Assembly (NCBI GenBank): GCA_000014925.1
Contig: CP000476.1
Coordinates: 124,001-188,000, forward strand
Length of the DNA stretch: 64,000 bases
Direction: 5' to 3'
DNA from: Paenarthrobacter aurescens TC1
GTDB taxonomy: Bacteria > Actinomycetota > Actinomycetes > Actinomycetales > Micrococcaceae
Shown: in pieces, positions 35,935-44,832 of the stretch
Layout of the letters: every line of letters begins with the position of its first letter
Numbering within the stretch: position 1 is the first letter of the stretch
Made by a program: the position numbers and the translations under genes
The notes under the pieces: generated by a model
Seen by the model: only the letters and a program-made list of their open reading frames with translations
The model's database searches: none
Told to the model about the DNA's origin: nothing

Positions 35935-37077
35935 CTAAAGGGACCGCTCCTCCACGCCGTTGTAGGCGCTCAGGGGGCGGATCAGGGAGTTCGATGCGGC
36001 CTGTTCCATAATGTGGGCTGTCCAGCCGGTAATGCGGCTGGCGACGAAAATGGGGGTAAACATCTGGGTGTCAAAGCCCATGAGGTGGTATGTGGGTCCG
36101 GCGGGGTAGTCGAGGTTCGGCTTGATGGCCTTGGCCTCTTCCATGGCCTGCTCGAGTCCGTTGTACAGCCCTAGCAGTTCCGGCCGGGCGTAGTGGGCGA
36201 TCATCTGATCCAGCGCGGCCTTCATGGTGGGAACCCGGGAGTCACCGTGCTTGTATACACGGTGGCCGAAGCCCATGACCTTCTTCTTTTGCGCCAGGGC
36301 GTTCTCCATCCAGGACTTGGCCCGTGCCGCTGCGTCCTCGAGGGATTCCTCGGACCTGATGCCGATCTCCTCGAAGGTATGCATTACGGCTTCGTTGGCG
36401 CCGCCGTGCAGGGGACCCTTGAGCGCGCCAATGGCCGCTGTCACGGCAGAATGAAAGTCGGACAAGGTAGAGGTCACCACTCGGGCCGTGAAGGTGGAGG
36501 CGTTAAAGGAGTGCTCCGCGTAGAGAATCATCGAAACATCGAACGCCTCGACCACCTCCGGCACGGCTTCCTCGCCGAAGGACATCCAGAGGAAGTTGGC
36601 GGAGTAGCCAAGATCCTCCCTCGGCTCCACCAGGTCCTGGCCCCGCCGGCGGCGCTGGTCGTAGGCCACGACGGCGGGCATCGCGGCGAACAGGTCCACC
36701 GCTTTGGCCATATTAGCCTCCCGGGTGGAGTCCTCGGCCAGAGCGTGCCGGGCTCCCATAACCGAGGCGGCCGTGCGGCAGACATCCATGGGATGAGCCG
36801 TGACTGGCAGTGCGTCCACGACCTGTTTCACTGCGGGATCCAGGGCGCGGCCGGCCCGTTCCTGTCTTGTGAAGGCGACCAGTTCCTCGGGCGTGGGGAG
36901 ATCGCCGTTCCAGAGCAGGTAGGCGACTTCCTCGAAGCTGCATTTGGCGGCAAGCTCCTGGACCGGGTACCCACGATACAAAAGCGAGTTGGTGTCGGGG
37001 TTGACCTTGGAGATGGCGGTGTAGTCCACTACGACGCCGGTAAGGCCCTTGCGGATTTCGGTAGTTGCGGAGTTCAT
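35935..37077 (-). CDS. prpC: 2-methylcitrate synthase
   Basis: 380 residues of the citrate synthase family: GLTGVVVDYTAISKVNPDTN, GPLHGGANEAVMHTFEEIG with a catalytic His, KVMGFGHRVYKHGDSR with the second His, and FVASRITGWTAHIMEQ at the C-terminus. Its place next to prpB and prpD, rather than sequence alone, points to condensation of propionyl-CoA with oxaloacetate. It is the last gene of the operon gntR-prpD-prpB-prpC. Confidence 0.93.
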   Translation of the reverse strand: MNSATTEIRKGLTGVVVDYTAISKVNPDTNSLLYRGYPVQELAAKCSFEEVAYLLWNGDLPTPEELVAFTRQERAGRALDPAVKQVVDALPVTAHPMDVCRTAASVMGARHALAEDSTREANMAKAVDLFAAMPAVVAYDQRRRRGQDLVEPREDLGYSANFLWMSFGEEAVPEVVEAFDVSMILYAEHSFNASTFTARVVTSTLSDFHSAVTAAIGALKGPLHGGANEAVMHTFEEIGIRSEESLEDAAARAKSWMENALAQKKKVMGFGHRVYKHGDSRVPTMKAALDQMIAHYARPELLGLYNGLEQAMEEAKAIKPNLDYPAGPTYHLMGFDTQMFTPIFVASRITGWTAHIMEQAASNSLIRPLSAYNGVEERSL

Positions 37078-37113
37078 AAGACTTCCTTGTCTGAGGGATG
37101 CAGGACTGAGTGC

Positions 37114-38019
37114 CTAGTGGGTTCCGGGTATCTGGAAGTTGAATACGCCGGTATCGAATCGGTTGTAGGCCTCGTAGTCCACGAGGTCATAGAGACGCGC
37201 ACGGGTGAGCATGTTCTCCACCTGTGCCTCCTGGCTCCCGGTTTTGATGATTGCGTCCAGTGTCTGTTCCGCGGCGCCCATGGCACTACGGAGGAGCGTG
37301 ACCGGGTAGATGACCATGTTGACCCCAACGCCGGCCAGCTCGTCCACCGAGAACAGTGCGCTCTGCCCGAACTCTGTCATGTTGGCCAGGATTGGGACGT
37401 CCACGGCGTCACGGATGGCTAGGAACTCTGACAGGTCCTTCATCGCTTCCGGGAAGATCGCGTCGGCGCCGGCATCGACCAGGGCCTTTGCCCGGTCTTT
37501 TGCTGCCTGGAGTCCGTCAACAGCGCGGATGTCGGTGCGGGCCATGATGAGGAAGTTGGGGTCCCGGCGTGCATCCGCTGCGGCCCGGATGCGTTTGGTG
37601 GCGGTGTCCAGGTCCACCACGTTTTTGCCGTCCAGGTGCCCACAGCGCTTGGGGTTGAACTGGTCCTCGATGTGGCAGCCGGCTAGTCCGGCGTTTTCGA
37701 GTTCCTGGATGCTGCGGGCCACGTTCATGGGCTCGCCGAATCCGGTGTCCGCGTCCACCAGGCAGGGCAGGTCAGTCATGCGGGCGATCTGCCCGGCGCG
37801 GGCGGCAACTTCAGTGAGGGTGGTCAGTCCGATGTCCGGCAGGCCAAGGTCATTGGCCAGCACGGCACCGGAGATGTACACACCCGCGAAGCCCTTTTCC
37901 TCAATCAGCCGCGCGGACAGAGGGCTGAAGGCGCCGGGGAACTGCTGGATGTTGCCGGAGGCGAGCATGTCGCACAGTGCGAGGCGCTTCTGCTCCGGGG
38001 TCGTCTTGGAGTACAGCAT
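37114..38019 (-). CDS. prpB: Methylisocitrate lyase
   Basis: 301 residues of the isocitrate lyase superfamily. KRCGH (124-128) contains the catalytic Cys126; VDADTGFGEPMNVARSIQEL binds Mg2+ and substrate. The short length, close to 300, separates it from isocitrate lyase. It splits 2-methylisocitrate into pyruvate and succinate, the last step of the cycle. Confidence 0.94.
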   Translation of the reverse strand: MLYSKTTPEQKRLALCDMLASGNIQQFPGAFSPLSARLIEEKGFAGVYISGAVLANDLGLPDIGLTTLTEVAARAGQIARMTDLPCLVDADTGFGEPMNVARSIQELENAGLAGCHIEDQFNPKRCGHLDGKNVVDLDTATKRIRAAADARRDPNFLIMARTDIRAVDGLQAAKDRAKALVDAGADAIFPEAMKDLSEFLAIRDAVDVPILANMTEFGQSALFSVDELAGVGVNMVIYPVTLLRSAMGAAEQTLDAIIKTGSQEAQVENMLTRARLYDLVDYEAYNRFDTGVFNFQIPGTH

Positions 38020-38046
38020 GTGGTTCTCCCTGTAGCAGTTGAGGAC

Positions 38047-39567
38047 TTAGAAGAGGCCGGCAGGTGCGCCGCTGAGGTTGATTACGCCGGGGGCGGCGGT
38101 GATGTTCAGCTGGTCAAGCTCGCCAGCACCCAGGTCCGGAAGGCTTTCGGCGGCGGCGAGGAAACGCTCTATTTCAATTTCCTCGACCAGTCCGGCGGCG
38201 AGGGTGCGGAACTTGTTGATGTACTGCTGGCGGGCGAAGGGCCGGGCTCCGAGCGGGTGGGCGTCAGCTACCGCGATCTCATCGGTGATCACCGTGCCGT
38301 CGTTCAGCGTGATCTCCACCGAGCCGCCGAAGGCCTTCTCCGCGATGTCCAGCGAGTGATAGCGGCGGGTCCATTCCGCATCCTCGACCGTGCTGACCTT
38401 GTTCCACAGCTCCACGGTGTCGGCCCGGCCAGCACGCTCCGGGGCGTACGAATCAACGTGGTGCCAGGCCCCGTCCTGCAGGGCCACCGTGAAGATGTAG
38501 GGGATGGAGTGGTCCAGGGTTTCCCGGCTCGCGGTGGGGCTGTACTTCTGGGGATCGTTGGCGCCGGAGCCGATCACGTAGTGCGTGTGGTGGCTGGTCT
38601 TGATCACGACCGACTTTACGTTGGCGGGGTCGGTGGCCTCCGGGTGTTCCTTGTGGAGCTTGCGGGCCAGGTCAATCCAGGCCTGGGCCTGGTACTCGGC
38701 GGAGTGTTCCTTGGTGTATGTGTCCAGGATGGCGTGCTTGGGCTCGCCCGCTTCGGGCAGCGGAACCTCGTACGAGGCGTCGGGGCCATCCAGCATCCAG
38801 GCAATAACGCCGTCTTCGCCTTCATAGATCGGTACCGGCGAGGTCTGGCCGCGCATGGAGCGGTCCACGGCCTCCACGGCCATCTTCCCGGCGAACGCGG
38901 GGGCGTGGGCCTTCCAGGTGGAGATTTCGCCCTTGCGGGACTGGCGGGTTGCGGTGGTGGTGTGCAGGGCTTGGCCGACGGACTGGAAGATGGTTTCGAC
39001 GTCGAGGCCCAGCAGTGTGCCAATGCCTGCGGCGGCGGAGGGGCCGAGGTGGGCCACGTGGTCGATCTTGTGCTTGTGCAGGCAGATCGCCTTGACCAGG
39101 TTTACCTGGATCTCGTATCCGGTGGCGATACCGCGGATCAGGTCGTGTCCGCTGGAGCCCACGTGCTGGGCGACGGCGAGGATCGGGGGGATGTTATCCC
39201 CGGGATGTGAATACTCTGCAGCCAGGAAGGTGTCGTGGTAATCGAGTTCGCGGACCGCTACGCCGTTGGCCCAGGCCGCCCATTCGGGGGAAACACGATC
39301 TGTGATGCCAAAGACACCGGAGCCCTTGCCATTGATGGTGGGTGCGTGGGTCAGGGCCTGGGCCCGGGCGGCGACGATGGGGCCACGGTTCAGGGAAGCG
39401 ATGGCAACGGAGGCGTTGTCGATGACCCGGTTGAGGACCATCTCGGTGACTTCCGGGGTGACCTCGACGGGGTCGGCGGCGACCTCTGCGATTTTGTGGG
39501 CCAGCTGGTCTTTACGGGCGAGGTTCTCTTCGCTCTTGTAGACACGGACGTGGTTGAGCTTAACCAT
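38047..39567 (-). CDS. prpD: 2-methylcitrate dehydratase
   Basis: 506 residues of the MmgE/PrpD family, ATG preceded by [50 protein letters not shown] and [20 protein letters not shown] are family blocks. It dehydrates 2-methylcitrate. The start overlaps the GntR stop region by eight bases, so regulator and enzyme are co-expressed. Confidence 0.93.
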   Translation of the reverse strand: MVKLNHVRVYKSEENLARKDQLAHKIAEVAADPVEVTPEVTEMVLNRVIDNASVAIASLNRGPIVAARAQALTHAPTINGKGSGVFGITDRVSPEWAAWANGVAVRELDYHDTFLAAEYSHPGDNIPPILAVAQHVGSSGHDLIRGIATGYEIQVNLVKAICLHKHKIDHVAHLGPSAAAGIGTLLGLDVETIFQSVGQALHTTTATRQSRKGEISTWKAHAPAFAGKMAVEAVDRSMRGQTSPVPIYEGEDGVIAWMLDGPDASYEVPLPEAGEPKHAILDTYTKEHSAEYQAQAWIDLARKLHKEHPEATDPANVKSVVIKTSHHTHYVIGSGANDPQKYSPTASRETLDHSIPYIFTVALQDGAWHHVDSYAPERAGRADTVELWNKVSTVEDAEWTRRYHSLDIAEKAFGGSVEITLNDGTVITDEIAVADAHPLGARPFARQQYINKFRTLAAGLVEEIEIERFLAAAESLPDLGAGELDQLNITAAPGVINLSGAPAGLF

Positions 39568-40216
39568 GGTGCTCCTTAGTAGGTGAGTGGGTCGCTTTGA
39601 CGTGGGAAAGACTGCGATGCAGGTGCAGCGTGGTGGCAGCTTCGGCCAGCTTGGCGTTGCCGGCAGCGATCGCCTCGGCAATCGCGGCATGTTCGGCCGC
39701 AGCCGCGGTCAGCCGCTCAGCGTCATCGGCCGCGAGGCGACGCACACGGACCAGATGGACCCGCAGGCTCCGCATAGCCTGTGCCAGGTAGGAGTTGGAG
39801 ATAGCGGCATCGATCGCATCATCGAGGCGGCCCACCAGCCCGTAGTAGTCATGTCGGGCGGGGTCGTGCGCGCCGATCAGTTCCGGGGCCCTGAGCAGCT
39901 CGCTGCGGAGCTGTTCGAACATCGCGGCATCGCCCCGCTCGGCGGCCAGGGCGGCGGCCCGGCCTTCGAGGGTTTCGCGCAGTTCGAAGAGTTCGTCGAT
40001 GTCGGCCAGCGAAATATCGGTCACCACGACGCCGCGGCCCCCCGCCGCCGTCGTGAGCCCTTCCGCGGTGAGCCGGCTGAGCGCCTCCCGCAGGGGCGTA
40101 CGCGAGATGCCCAGCCGCTCGGACTGCTCCACTTCGGCGAGGACAGTGCCTGGCCCGAGACGCCATTCGATGATGTCTTCACGAAGTGCGGCATATGCCT
40201 TGTCGCTAGCGCGCAT
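39560..40216 (-). CDS. GntR-family (FadR-type) regulator of the prp genes
   Basis: 218 residues. The winged helix has [20 protein letters not shown] and [20 protein letters not shown]; the helical FCD ligand domain follows ([20 protein letters not shown]) with a His-rich end. It begins the leftward prp operon and faces prpE. Two TGTATACA sites in the shared promoter region are likely operators. A CoA ester or methylcitrate is the probable ligand. Confidence 0.9.
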   Translation of the reverse strand: MRASDKAYAALREDIIEWRLGPGTVLAEVEQSERLGISRTPLREALSRLTAEGLTTAAGGRGVVVTDISLADIDELFELRETLEGRAAALAAERGDAAMFEQLRSELLRAPELIGAHDPARHDYYGLVGRLDDAIDAAISNSYLAQAMRSLRVHLVRVRRLAADDAERLTAAAAEHAAIAEAIAAGNAKLAEAATTLHLHRSLSHVKATHSPTKEHHG

Positions 40217-40246
40217 CCTGCCCCCTTAAGTGGTTTCGAGGTCCAG

Positions 40247-40316
40247 TGTATACATGATCAACAGCCGTGCCCAGTAATTGCCTTACATTGGACAAGATAT
40301 GCCAGCTCTGTATACA
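40247..40316. promoter_or_regulatory. Two TGTATACA operators between gntR-prpDBC and prpE
   Basis: TGTATACA at 40247-40254 and 40309-40316, each extended to TGTATACAT. They lie in the 171-base divergent promoter region, and GntR proteins bind palindromes of this size. A further CTTGTATCAAG is at 40322-40332. Confidence 0.65.
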
Positions 40317-40387
40317 TAACTCTTGTATCAAGCGCCTAGGTCGGGCTACTATGAGCCACCTCACACACAGTCGACAGGATTGAATTC

Positions 40388-42289
40388 ATGGTTACCAAGA
40401 ACTACCTGGACAGCTACGCACAAAGCCTGGAGAAGCCCGCGGAATTCTGGCTGGACGCCGCCAGGAACATCTCCTGGTCGACCCCGCCGCAGCAGGCCAT
40501 CGATTCCAGCAGGGCACCGCTGTACGGCTGGTTCCCTGACGGCGTCCTCAACACGTCCTACAACGCCCTGGACCGGCACGTGGAGGCTGGCCGCGGTGAC
40601 CAGGACGCGCTGATCTACGACTCTGCAATGCTTGGAATCAAACGCAGCTATACCTATGCCGAATTGACCGGGCTGGTGGCACAGTTCGCGGGAGTTCTGC
40701 GCTCCCGTGGTGTTGGCAAAGGCGACCGTGTGGTCATCTATATGCCTATGATTCCCGAAGCGGCGATAGCCATGCTGGCGACCGCCCGGCTGGGAGCTGT
40801 CCACTCCGTTGTCTTCGGCGGCTTCGCCCCCAAGGAACTGGCCGCCCGCATCCGCGACGCCGCGCCCGCAGTGGTGGTCACGGCTTCCGGCGGCGTCGAG
40901 CCCTCGCGACGGATCGAGTACCTGCCTGCCGTCAAAGAAGCCATCGGCCTGGCCGGAACGCCGGACCTGCCGGTCCTGGTCAAGGCCCGGGAGGGCTTCG
41001 CCTCCTCCGTGGCGGACCACGCCGGCTGGCTGGACTGGGACACCGAGATGAGCGTCGCCGTGCCTGCCGCACCGGTCGACGTCAAGGCCACGGACCCCCT
41101 TTACATCCTCTACACCTCCGGCACTACCGGCGCACCCAAGGGGGTGGTGCGGGACAACGGCGGCTACGCGGTCGCCCTCAGTTGGAGCATGGAAAACATT
41201 TACGACGTCTGTCCCGGTGATGTGATGTGGACTGCCTCCGACGTCGGCTGGGTCGTGGGGCACTCGTATATCGTCTACGGCCCGCTGCTGGCGGGTGCCA
41301 CCACGGTGATCTACGAAGGTAAGCCGGTTGGCACACCCGACGCTGGCGCGTTCTGGCGGGTCATCCAGGACCACAGGGTCAACGTACTGTTCACGGCGCC
41401 CACCGCCCTGCGCGCCATCCGAAAAGCCGACCCTGAGGCGAAGCTGCTGGAACGGTACGACATTTCCAGTCTGCGCACCCTGTTTGCCGCCGGTGAGCGC
41501 CTGGATACAGACACCTTCCACTGGGCCTCACGCGTGCTGGGGGTGCCGGTTGTGGATCACTGGTGGCAGACCGAGACTGGCTGGGCCATCTGCGCCAACC
41601 CGCGCGGGCTCGACGATCTGCCGATCAAGGCAGGGTCGCCCAGCGTGCCGATGCCGGGCTTCAGGCTCAACATTGTCGACGGCTCCGGCGGGGACGTCGA
41701 GAACGGGACAGAAGGGAACATCGTTCTGGGGCTGCCGCTGCCGCCGGGCACGCTGACCACCCTTTGGCGCGACGACGAGCGCTATATCTCCTCCTACCTG
41801 CAGGCCTTCGAGGGCTACTACGCCACCGGGGACTCCGGCTACCGGGACGAGGAGGGCTACCTCTACGTGATGGGCCGCACCGACGACATCATCAACGTCG
41901 CCGGGCACCGGCTGTCCACCGGAGCCATGGAACAGGTGATCGGCCAGCACCCGGCCGTGGCCGAATGCGCCGTGATCGGCCTCGCGGACCCGCTGAAGGG
42001 GCAGCGGCCCAGCGGCTACGTCGTGCTCAAGTCCGGGGTCGACGTGCCCGAGGAGATTCTGGTTAAGGACCTGGTCGCCTTGGTCCGGCGCGACATTGGC
42101 GCCGTGGCGGACTTCAAGCACGTCACCGTCGTAGAGGCCCTGCCCAAGACCCGCTCGGGAAAGATCCTGCGCAAGACGATGCGCCAAATCGCCGACGGCG
42201 ACGAATACACGGTGCCGTCCACGATCGAAGATTTCGCCGTGATTGAGAAGCTCATCGAGACCCTGCGCCCCGCCGCCGCGGGCGATTAG
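40388..42289 (+). CDS. prpE: Propionyl-CoA synthetase
   Basis: 633 residues of the acyl-CoA synthetase (AMP-forming) family, close to the usual PrpE length. The N-terminal ACAS segment, the P-loop-like YTSGTTGAPKG, VDHWWQTETGWAIC, the YYATGDSGYRDEEGYLYVMG hinge region and the C-terminal KTRSGKILRKTM with the acetyl-regulated Lys are present. It turns propionate, ATP and CoA into propionyl-CoA, AMP and PPi, the entry to the methylcitrate cycle. It is divergent from the prp operon. Confidence 0.93.
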   Translation: MVTKNYLDSYAQSLEKPAEFWLDAARNISWSTPPQQAIDSSRAPLYGWFPDGVLNTSYNALDRHVEAGRGDQDALIYDSAMLGIKRSYTYAELTGLVAQFAGVLRSRGVGKGDRVVIYMPMIPEAAIAMLATARLGAVHSVVFGGFAPKELAARIRDAAPAVVVTASGGVEPSRRIEYLPAVKEAIGLAGTPDLPVLVKAREGFASSVADHAGWLDWDTEMSVAVPAAPVDVKATDPLYILYTSGTTGAPKGVVRDNGGYAVALSWSMENIYDVCPGDVMWTASDVGWVVGHSYIVYGPLLAGATTVIYEGKPVGTPDAGAFWRVIQDHRVNVLFTAPTALRAIRKADPEAKLLERYDISSLRTLFAAGERLDTDTFHWASRVLGVPVVDHWWQTETGWAICANPRGLDDLPIKAGSPSVPMPGFRLNIVDGSGGDVENGTEGNIVLGLPLPPGTLTTLWRDDERYISSYLQAFEGYYATGDSGYRDEEGYLYVMGRTDDIINVAGHRLSTGAMEQVIGQHPAVAECAVIGLADPLKGQRPSGYVVLKSGVDVPEEILVKDLVALVRRDIGAVADFKHVTVVEALPKTRSGKILRKTMRQIADGDEYTVPSTIEDFAVIEKLIETLRPAAAGD

Positions 42290-42325
42290 CCCCGGGGCAC
42301 CGGCGGGGGCTGCCCCTATGTTTTT
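42288..42325 (+). terminator. Terminator after prpE
   Basis: AGCCCC at 42288 pairs with GGGGCT at 42306, and GGGGCA/TGCCCC offers an alternative stem; TATGTTTTT follows. Confidence 0.6.
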
Positions 42326-42415
42326 CGTCAAGCAGTGGCGGGGTCGGCTGTTAGTGCGTCGGCCGGGCCCAGCTGGGCCGGGATTGATGCGGAAGTTTCC
42401 AACGAAGGAGCCTTG

Positions 42416-43340
42416 ATGCAGGACCGTATCCGTAACGCCCGGCATGCACGACCGGCTGATGTCCGCCGAGCAGGCCGCTGCCCTGATTAAGCCTGGCATG
42501 ACGGTGGCCATGAGTGGGTTCACCGGTGCCGGGTACCCGAAAGCCGTACCGCAGGCCCTAGCTGCCCGGATGGATGCGGCAGTCGCCGCTGGCGAGCCAT
42601 TCCAGATCAAGGTCCTCACCGGCGCGTCCACAGCCCCGAACTCGACGCCGCCCTGGCCAAAGCCAACGGCATGGAACTCCGGCTGCCATACCAGTCCGAC
42701 CCTGCGCTGCGGGAAACGCATCAACAGCGGCGACATCGACTACATTGACATGCACCTCAGCCACGTCGCCAGCACACTTGGTCCGGGTTCCTCGGCAAGA
42801 TCGACCTCGCCGTGATCGAAGTCGCCGGCATCCTGGAGGACGGCCGGCTGATACCGTCCTTCCTCGGGCGGGAACAACAAGACTTGGCTCGAACAGGCAG
42901 ATCAGATCATCCTCGAAGTCAACGCCTTCCAGCCGGCCGGACTGGAAGGCATGCACGACATCTATTACGGCTCGGCACTGCCCCCGGACCGGAAACCGAT
43001 ACCGCTGACTGCACCGAATGAACGCATCGGTGAACCCTGCCTGCACGTGGGCTCCACCAAAGTCGTCGCCGTCATCACCACCGACGCGCCCGACCGGAAC
43101 TCCCCCTTCAGCGCCCCCGATATAGCCTCCCGGCAAATCGCTGTGCACCTGCTCGACTTCTTTGACCATGAAATCAAACGGGGCAGGCTAACCGGAAAAC
43201 TGCTCCCCCTTCAATCCGGCGTGGGTGACATCGCCAACGCGCCCTGTCCGAGGGCGCCTACAAAGGACTGACCGCCTACACGGAAGTCATCCAGGACGAC
43301 ATGCTCAACCTGATCCGCAACGGCGTCCTGTTCGTCGAGC
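42416..43340 (+). pseudogene. Acetyl-CoA hydrolase/CoA-transferase family, decayed
   Basis: A start with a good ribosome site (AACGAAGGAGCCTTG) opens MQDRIRNAR, but the frame breaks at once and again several times. Family pieces are easy to follow in all three frames: MSAEQAAALIKPGMTVAMSG, INSGDIDYIDMHLSHVAS, FLGKIDLAVIEVAGILEDGR, LEGMHDIYYGSALPPDRKPI and YTEVIQDDMLNLIRNGVL, after which the C-terminal third is missing. Intact relatives move CoA between succinate and acetate or propionate, so it once fitted the propionate cluster. At least four frameshifts are needed. Confidence 0.85.
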
Positions 43341-43388
43341 CTTTGCGCCTACGTGTTACCCTGAACGCGACATGGATAACGTTTCTAT

Positions 43389-43414
43389 AAACAGACCGAG
43401 TACTCGGTCTGTTT
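43389..43414. promoter_or_regulatory. Perfect 26-base palindromic operator of the MFS-GH3-TetR operon
   Basis: The half-site AAACAGACCGAGT is followed directly by its exact reverse complement. The ACCGAGTACTCGGT centre is a classic TetR-family site. It lies 68 bases before the MFS gene and probably binds the TetR protein at 47275. Confidence 0.8.
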
Positions 43415-43481
43415 CATGCTACTGTGGTTGTCATCACATTGAACTCATCGAGTTCGACTCCCCCAATGCACAAAGAAAGTG

Positions 43482-44783
43482 ATGAGACCCATGGTTGTGT
43501 CTGATCCCGGCGCCGGACAAGGAGCGACCACGTCGCTGTCCAGCTCGCCCGCCCCTGTCCCGGTCGAAAAGGCCCCGGTCCGTGTCATTGCCACCATGGT
43601 GGGCGCTAGGCTCGGCTTAATGACGGCCCTTTTCACGCCGATCGTGGCGGGAATGACTCTCAAGGTGCAGACCCTTGTTCCCGCGGCCGACGTCGCTGGA
43701 ACACTCGGGGCTGTCATCTCCATGGGCGCGTTCGCCGCGATGCTCTTCGACCCGGTCTTCGGACGGCTCAGCGACCGGACTGTCGGTCGCTTCGGCCGAC
43801 GCCGGCCGTGGCTGGTTGCTGGGGCGCTGGGTTTGCTGGCGAGCCTTGGACTCATCGCGGCCGCGCCTAACACAGTCGTCCTGGGTCTCGGGTGGTTCCT
43901 TGCCCAAGCTCTGGGCAACGCCGCGGTCGCTGCTCATACGGCAACCCTGGCGGACCAGATCCCCACTTGGCAGCGCGGCAAAGTCAGCGGCATGATCGGT
44001 ATCGCCCAGCAGGCCGCCAGCCTCGGGGCGGCCTACTCCGCCGGCTTCCTCGGGGCGAACATGCTTCTGCTTTTCCTGGTCCCTGGAACAATTTCGTTTG
44101 GGCTGGTGCTCGTTTTCGCGTTGGTGCTGCCGGACAAGGCCATAGCCCGCCGGCCCCGGGGGGAGGGTGGTCTGCGCACGGCGCTGAAGACGTTCTGGGT
44201 GAACCCGCGCAAACACCCTGACTTCGCCTTCGCCTGGGTGTCCCGCTTTCTCGTGGTACTCGCAATGTTCATGTTCGTCACCTTCCGGCTCCTCTACCTG
44301 CAACAGGACCTGCACCTGCCCAAGGCCGAGGCGGCCAGCACTTTGGCGACCGGCGTGCTCATCTACACCTTGACCCTCATGGTCGCCGGCCAAGCCGCCG
44401 GCTGGCTGTCCGACCGGCTGGGTCGACGGAAGGTCTTCATCTGGGCATCCGCCATCGTTTTCGGCGTCGGCACCTATATGCTCAGCACCGCCAGCTCCAC
44501 CACAGGCTTCTACTGGGCTGAGGCCGTGATCGGTATGGGCTTCGGGATCTACGTCGCGGTTGACCTCGCCCTTGTCGTGGACGTCCTGCCTAACCCGGAC
44601 GACACAGCCAAGGACCTGGGCGTGTTCAATATCGCCGTGGCAGCACCCCAGGCCCTGGCCCCGGGCCTATCGGCCGCCCTGCTGGCTGCCGGCGGTGGCG
44701 GTTATGACCTCATGCTCGCCGTGGCCGCCGGCATCGCCCTGCTCGGTGCCCTTACGATCCTCCCCGTCAAAAAGGTGCGCTGA
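43482..44783 (+). CDS. MFS transporter, probable sugar/glycoside importer
   Basis: 433 residues with 12 predicted membrane segments. Motif A appears as GRLSDRTVGRFGRRRPWLVA between helices 2 and 3 and again as GWLSDRLGRRKVF after helix 8. RRRPW is common in glycoside-pentoside-hexuronide-like transporters. The next gene encodes a beta-glucosidase, so the cargo is probably a beta-glucoside. ATG at 43482 is used; 43491 is also possible. Confidence 0.82.
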   Translation: MRPMVVSDPGAGQGATTSLSSSPAPVPVEKAPVRVIATMVGARLGLMTALFTPIVAGMTLKVQTLVPAADVAGTLGAVISMGAFAAMLFDPVFGRLSDRTVGRFGRRRPWLVAGALGLLASLGLIAAAPNTVVLGLGWFLAQALGNAAVAAHTATLADQIPTWQRGKVSGMIGIAQQAASLGAAYSAGFLGANMLLLFLVPGTISFGLVLVFALVLPDKAIARRPRGEGGLRTALKTFWVNPRKHPDFAFAWVSRFLVVLAMFMFVTFRLLYLQQDLHLPKAEAASTLATGVLIYTLTLMVAGQAAGWLSDRLGRRKVFIWASAIVFGVGTYMLSTASSTTGFYWAEAVIGMGFGIYVAVDLALVVDVLPNPDDTAKDLGVFNIAVAAPQALAPGLSAALLAAGGGGYDLMLAVAAGIALLGALTILPVKKVR

Positions 44784-44832
44784 GCAGGTGCTTACGACCA
44801 GCCAATCCACAACGAAGACGAAGAAGGCCAGC

